This document shows, in pieces, positions 62,915-64,000 of a stretch of DNA of 64,000 bases. The notes beneath the pieces were generated by a model that worked only from the letters and a program-made list of their open reading frames with translations, did no database searches and had not been told where the DNA came from. This DNA comes from Colwellia polaris (GTDB lineage: Bacteria; Pseudomonadota; Gammaproteobacteria; Enterobacterales; Alteromonadaceae). Each line of letters starts with the position of its first letter. Position 1 is the stretch's first letter. The stretch is taken from assembly GCF_002104515.1 (NCBI RefSeq), contig NZ_NBOE01000004.1:186001-250000 (forward strand). The letters are read 5' to 3'. Position numbers and translations under genes: made by a program.

Positions 62915-64000
62915 ATGACAGATTTAAGCCGTGAAAGGCGCAATGGCATCTTATTAAGCTATGGCTCAATCGCCATTCGAAATATAGCTGCCTTACTTTT
63001 AATCCCTTTTATTATAAATCACTTAGGGGTTAGCGATTATGGCATTTATAGCTTGGTTTCTGCCTTGGCTGGTTACCTTATTGTATTGGAGTTTGGTTTA
63101 GCAAATACCACGATTCGCTTTTTATCTGTTTATCAGGCAAATAACGAAAAAGACAAAGCTTCTGAATTTATCAGTAGTATGGTTGTGATATATGGTGCTT
63201 TAGCAACCTTTGTTGTTGGTGTCGGTTTAATTGTTTGGTACAAATTGCCAGCGATTTTTCAGCAGTCTATGACCCTAGCTGAAATTCAATTACTGCAGGC
63301 CGCTTTTTTAGTATTGCTAGTAAATGTAGTGATTACGTTAATGAGTAATTCGCTTACCGGTATTATTAGTACGTACCAACGTTTTCGCTTCCAAAAGACC
63401 ACGGATATCTTAGTATTCATTGCTCGTTGCAGTATTGTTGTTGGCTGTTTGGAGGCAGGTTATGGCGTATTGGCTATTGTTGTTATCGATACCTTTACCA
63501 ACCTGGTGCACAGCATCATTCGTTTTTGCTATATAAAACAGAATATTGATATTCAATTCAAGGCAAAGTTACCGAATAAAGCGACGTTAAAAGAGATATT
63601 TATCTATTCATCTTTTATTGCGCTCAATGTGTTAGTTAACCAAATCAACTGGCGCGTAGACAACTTAATTATTGGCACATTAACCAACAGTAAATCTTTG
63701 GGTATTTTCAATATTGGAAGCCAGTTGCTGTTCAGTTTTATTGCATTCTCCAGTGCTATTTCGAATATTTTTGTCCCTAAAATTGTTCAAATGGTTAAAC
63801 AAGAAGTATCGAATACTGTACTAATGTCACAATTGTGCATTATTGGTCGGTATCAAATGATAGTACTAGGTTATGTATTTGCTGTATTTGCTGCTTTTGG
63901 TGAGTTATTTATCCAGCTATTTGTTGGTGATGACTTCTCTCAGGCTTATTGGATTGCGTTAATTCCTATGCTGCCCTTTATGTTCGTATTGGCTCAAACG
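62915..64000 (+). CDS. Oligosaccharide flippase (Wzx-like), 3' partial
   Basis: The frame opens with ATG immediately after the polymerase stop codon and stays open for 362 codons to the window end. It begins MTDLSRERRNGILLSYGSIA and then PFIINHLGVSDYGIYSLVSALAGYL, the start typical of the polysaccharide-flippase superfamily. At least nine hydrophobic helices are visible. It should move the lipid-linked repeat unit across the inner membrane. The C-terminal part lies outside the window. Confidence 0.9.
   Translation, partial: MTDLSRERRNGILLSYGSIAIRNIAALLLIPFIINHLGVSDYGIYSLVSALAGYLIVLEFGLANTTIRFLSVYQANNEKDKASEFISSMVVIYGALATFVVGVGLIVWYKLPAIFQQSMTLAEIQLLQAAFLVLLVNVVITLMSNSLTGIISTYQRFRFQKTTDILVFIARCSIVVGCLEAGYGVLAIVVIDTFTNLVHSIIRFCYIKQNIDIQFKAKLPNKATLKEIFIYSSFIALNVLVNQINWRVDNLIIGTLTNSKSLGIFNIGSQLLFSFIAFSSAISNIFVPKIVQMVKQEVSNTVLMSQLCIIGRYQMIVLGYVFAVFAAFGELFIQLFVGDDFSQAYWIALIPMLPFMFVLAQT

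Overview
The window looks like chromosome of a low-GC marine gammaproteobacterium of the Alteromonadales, most likely a Colwelliaceae member (Colwellia or Thalassotalea type). This rests on protein style, the aa3 oxidase cluster with a CoxB-cytochrome c fusion and a DUF2909-type gene, the bioH/comF/nfuA neighbourhood and the rph-pyrE pair. The genus is inferred from family resemblance; no database was searched. I saw no rRNA, tRNA or CRISPR array.

Region 1 (1-8.6 kb) is a nearly complete cytochrome c oxidase locus: coxB (5' end cut by the window), coxA, cox11/ctaG and coxC, then SURF1, a SCO-like orphan, heme A synthase ctaA, heme O synthase ctaB and SCO1. Structural subunits, copper insertion and heme A synthesis are thus encoded together. 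Region 2 (8.7-23.5 kb) is mostly housekeeping: polysaccharide deacetylase, MATE exporter, nfuA, M14 peptidase, comF, bioH, an HExxH protein of the SprA-related type, rph-pyrE, a thioredoxin-like/gluconate-dehydrogenase-like/GMC oxidoreductase operon, and yicC.

Region 3 (23.6-38 kb) is accessory and the most unusual part. A minus-strand operon of four exported orphans (two lipoproteins, one with ankyrin repeats) lies beside a divergent AraC-type HTH gene. Next to it is a tight four-gene minus-strand operon: TIR-TM-WD40 protein, membrane protein with two RCK/TrkA-N-like folds and a C-terminal RyR domain, ECF-type sigma factor, and membrane Ser/Thr kinase with TPR repeats. The set resembles a sensor/effector plus transcriptional-output cascade, possibly for defence or envelope stress. 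It is my main candidate for an undescribed system.

Region 4 (38-54 kb) mixes variable and conserved genes: a SpoT-like HD protein, a translationally coupled 34-codon ORF, a hydrolase, yceH, an HNH nuclease, a J-domain protein, and a decayed hipBA locus. The hipB-like regulator is intact behind three operators spaced exactly 27 bp, hipA is reduced to its two ends, and the locus is bracketed by a partial duplication of the next gene. An M50 protease, a DEAD-box helicase, a SWIM-SNF2 helicase and a cold-shock/DUF1294 protein follow. Region 5 (54-64 kb) is a surface polysaccharide locus. A leftward PglF/E/D/C-like set should make UDP-N,N'-diacetylbacillosamine or a similar sugar and transfer it to the lipid carrier. 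Rightward genes encode an acetyltransferase, two glycosyltransferases, a Wzy-like polymerase and a Wzx-like flippase cut off by the window end.
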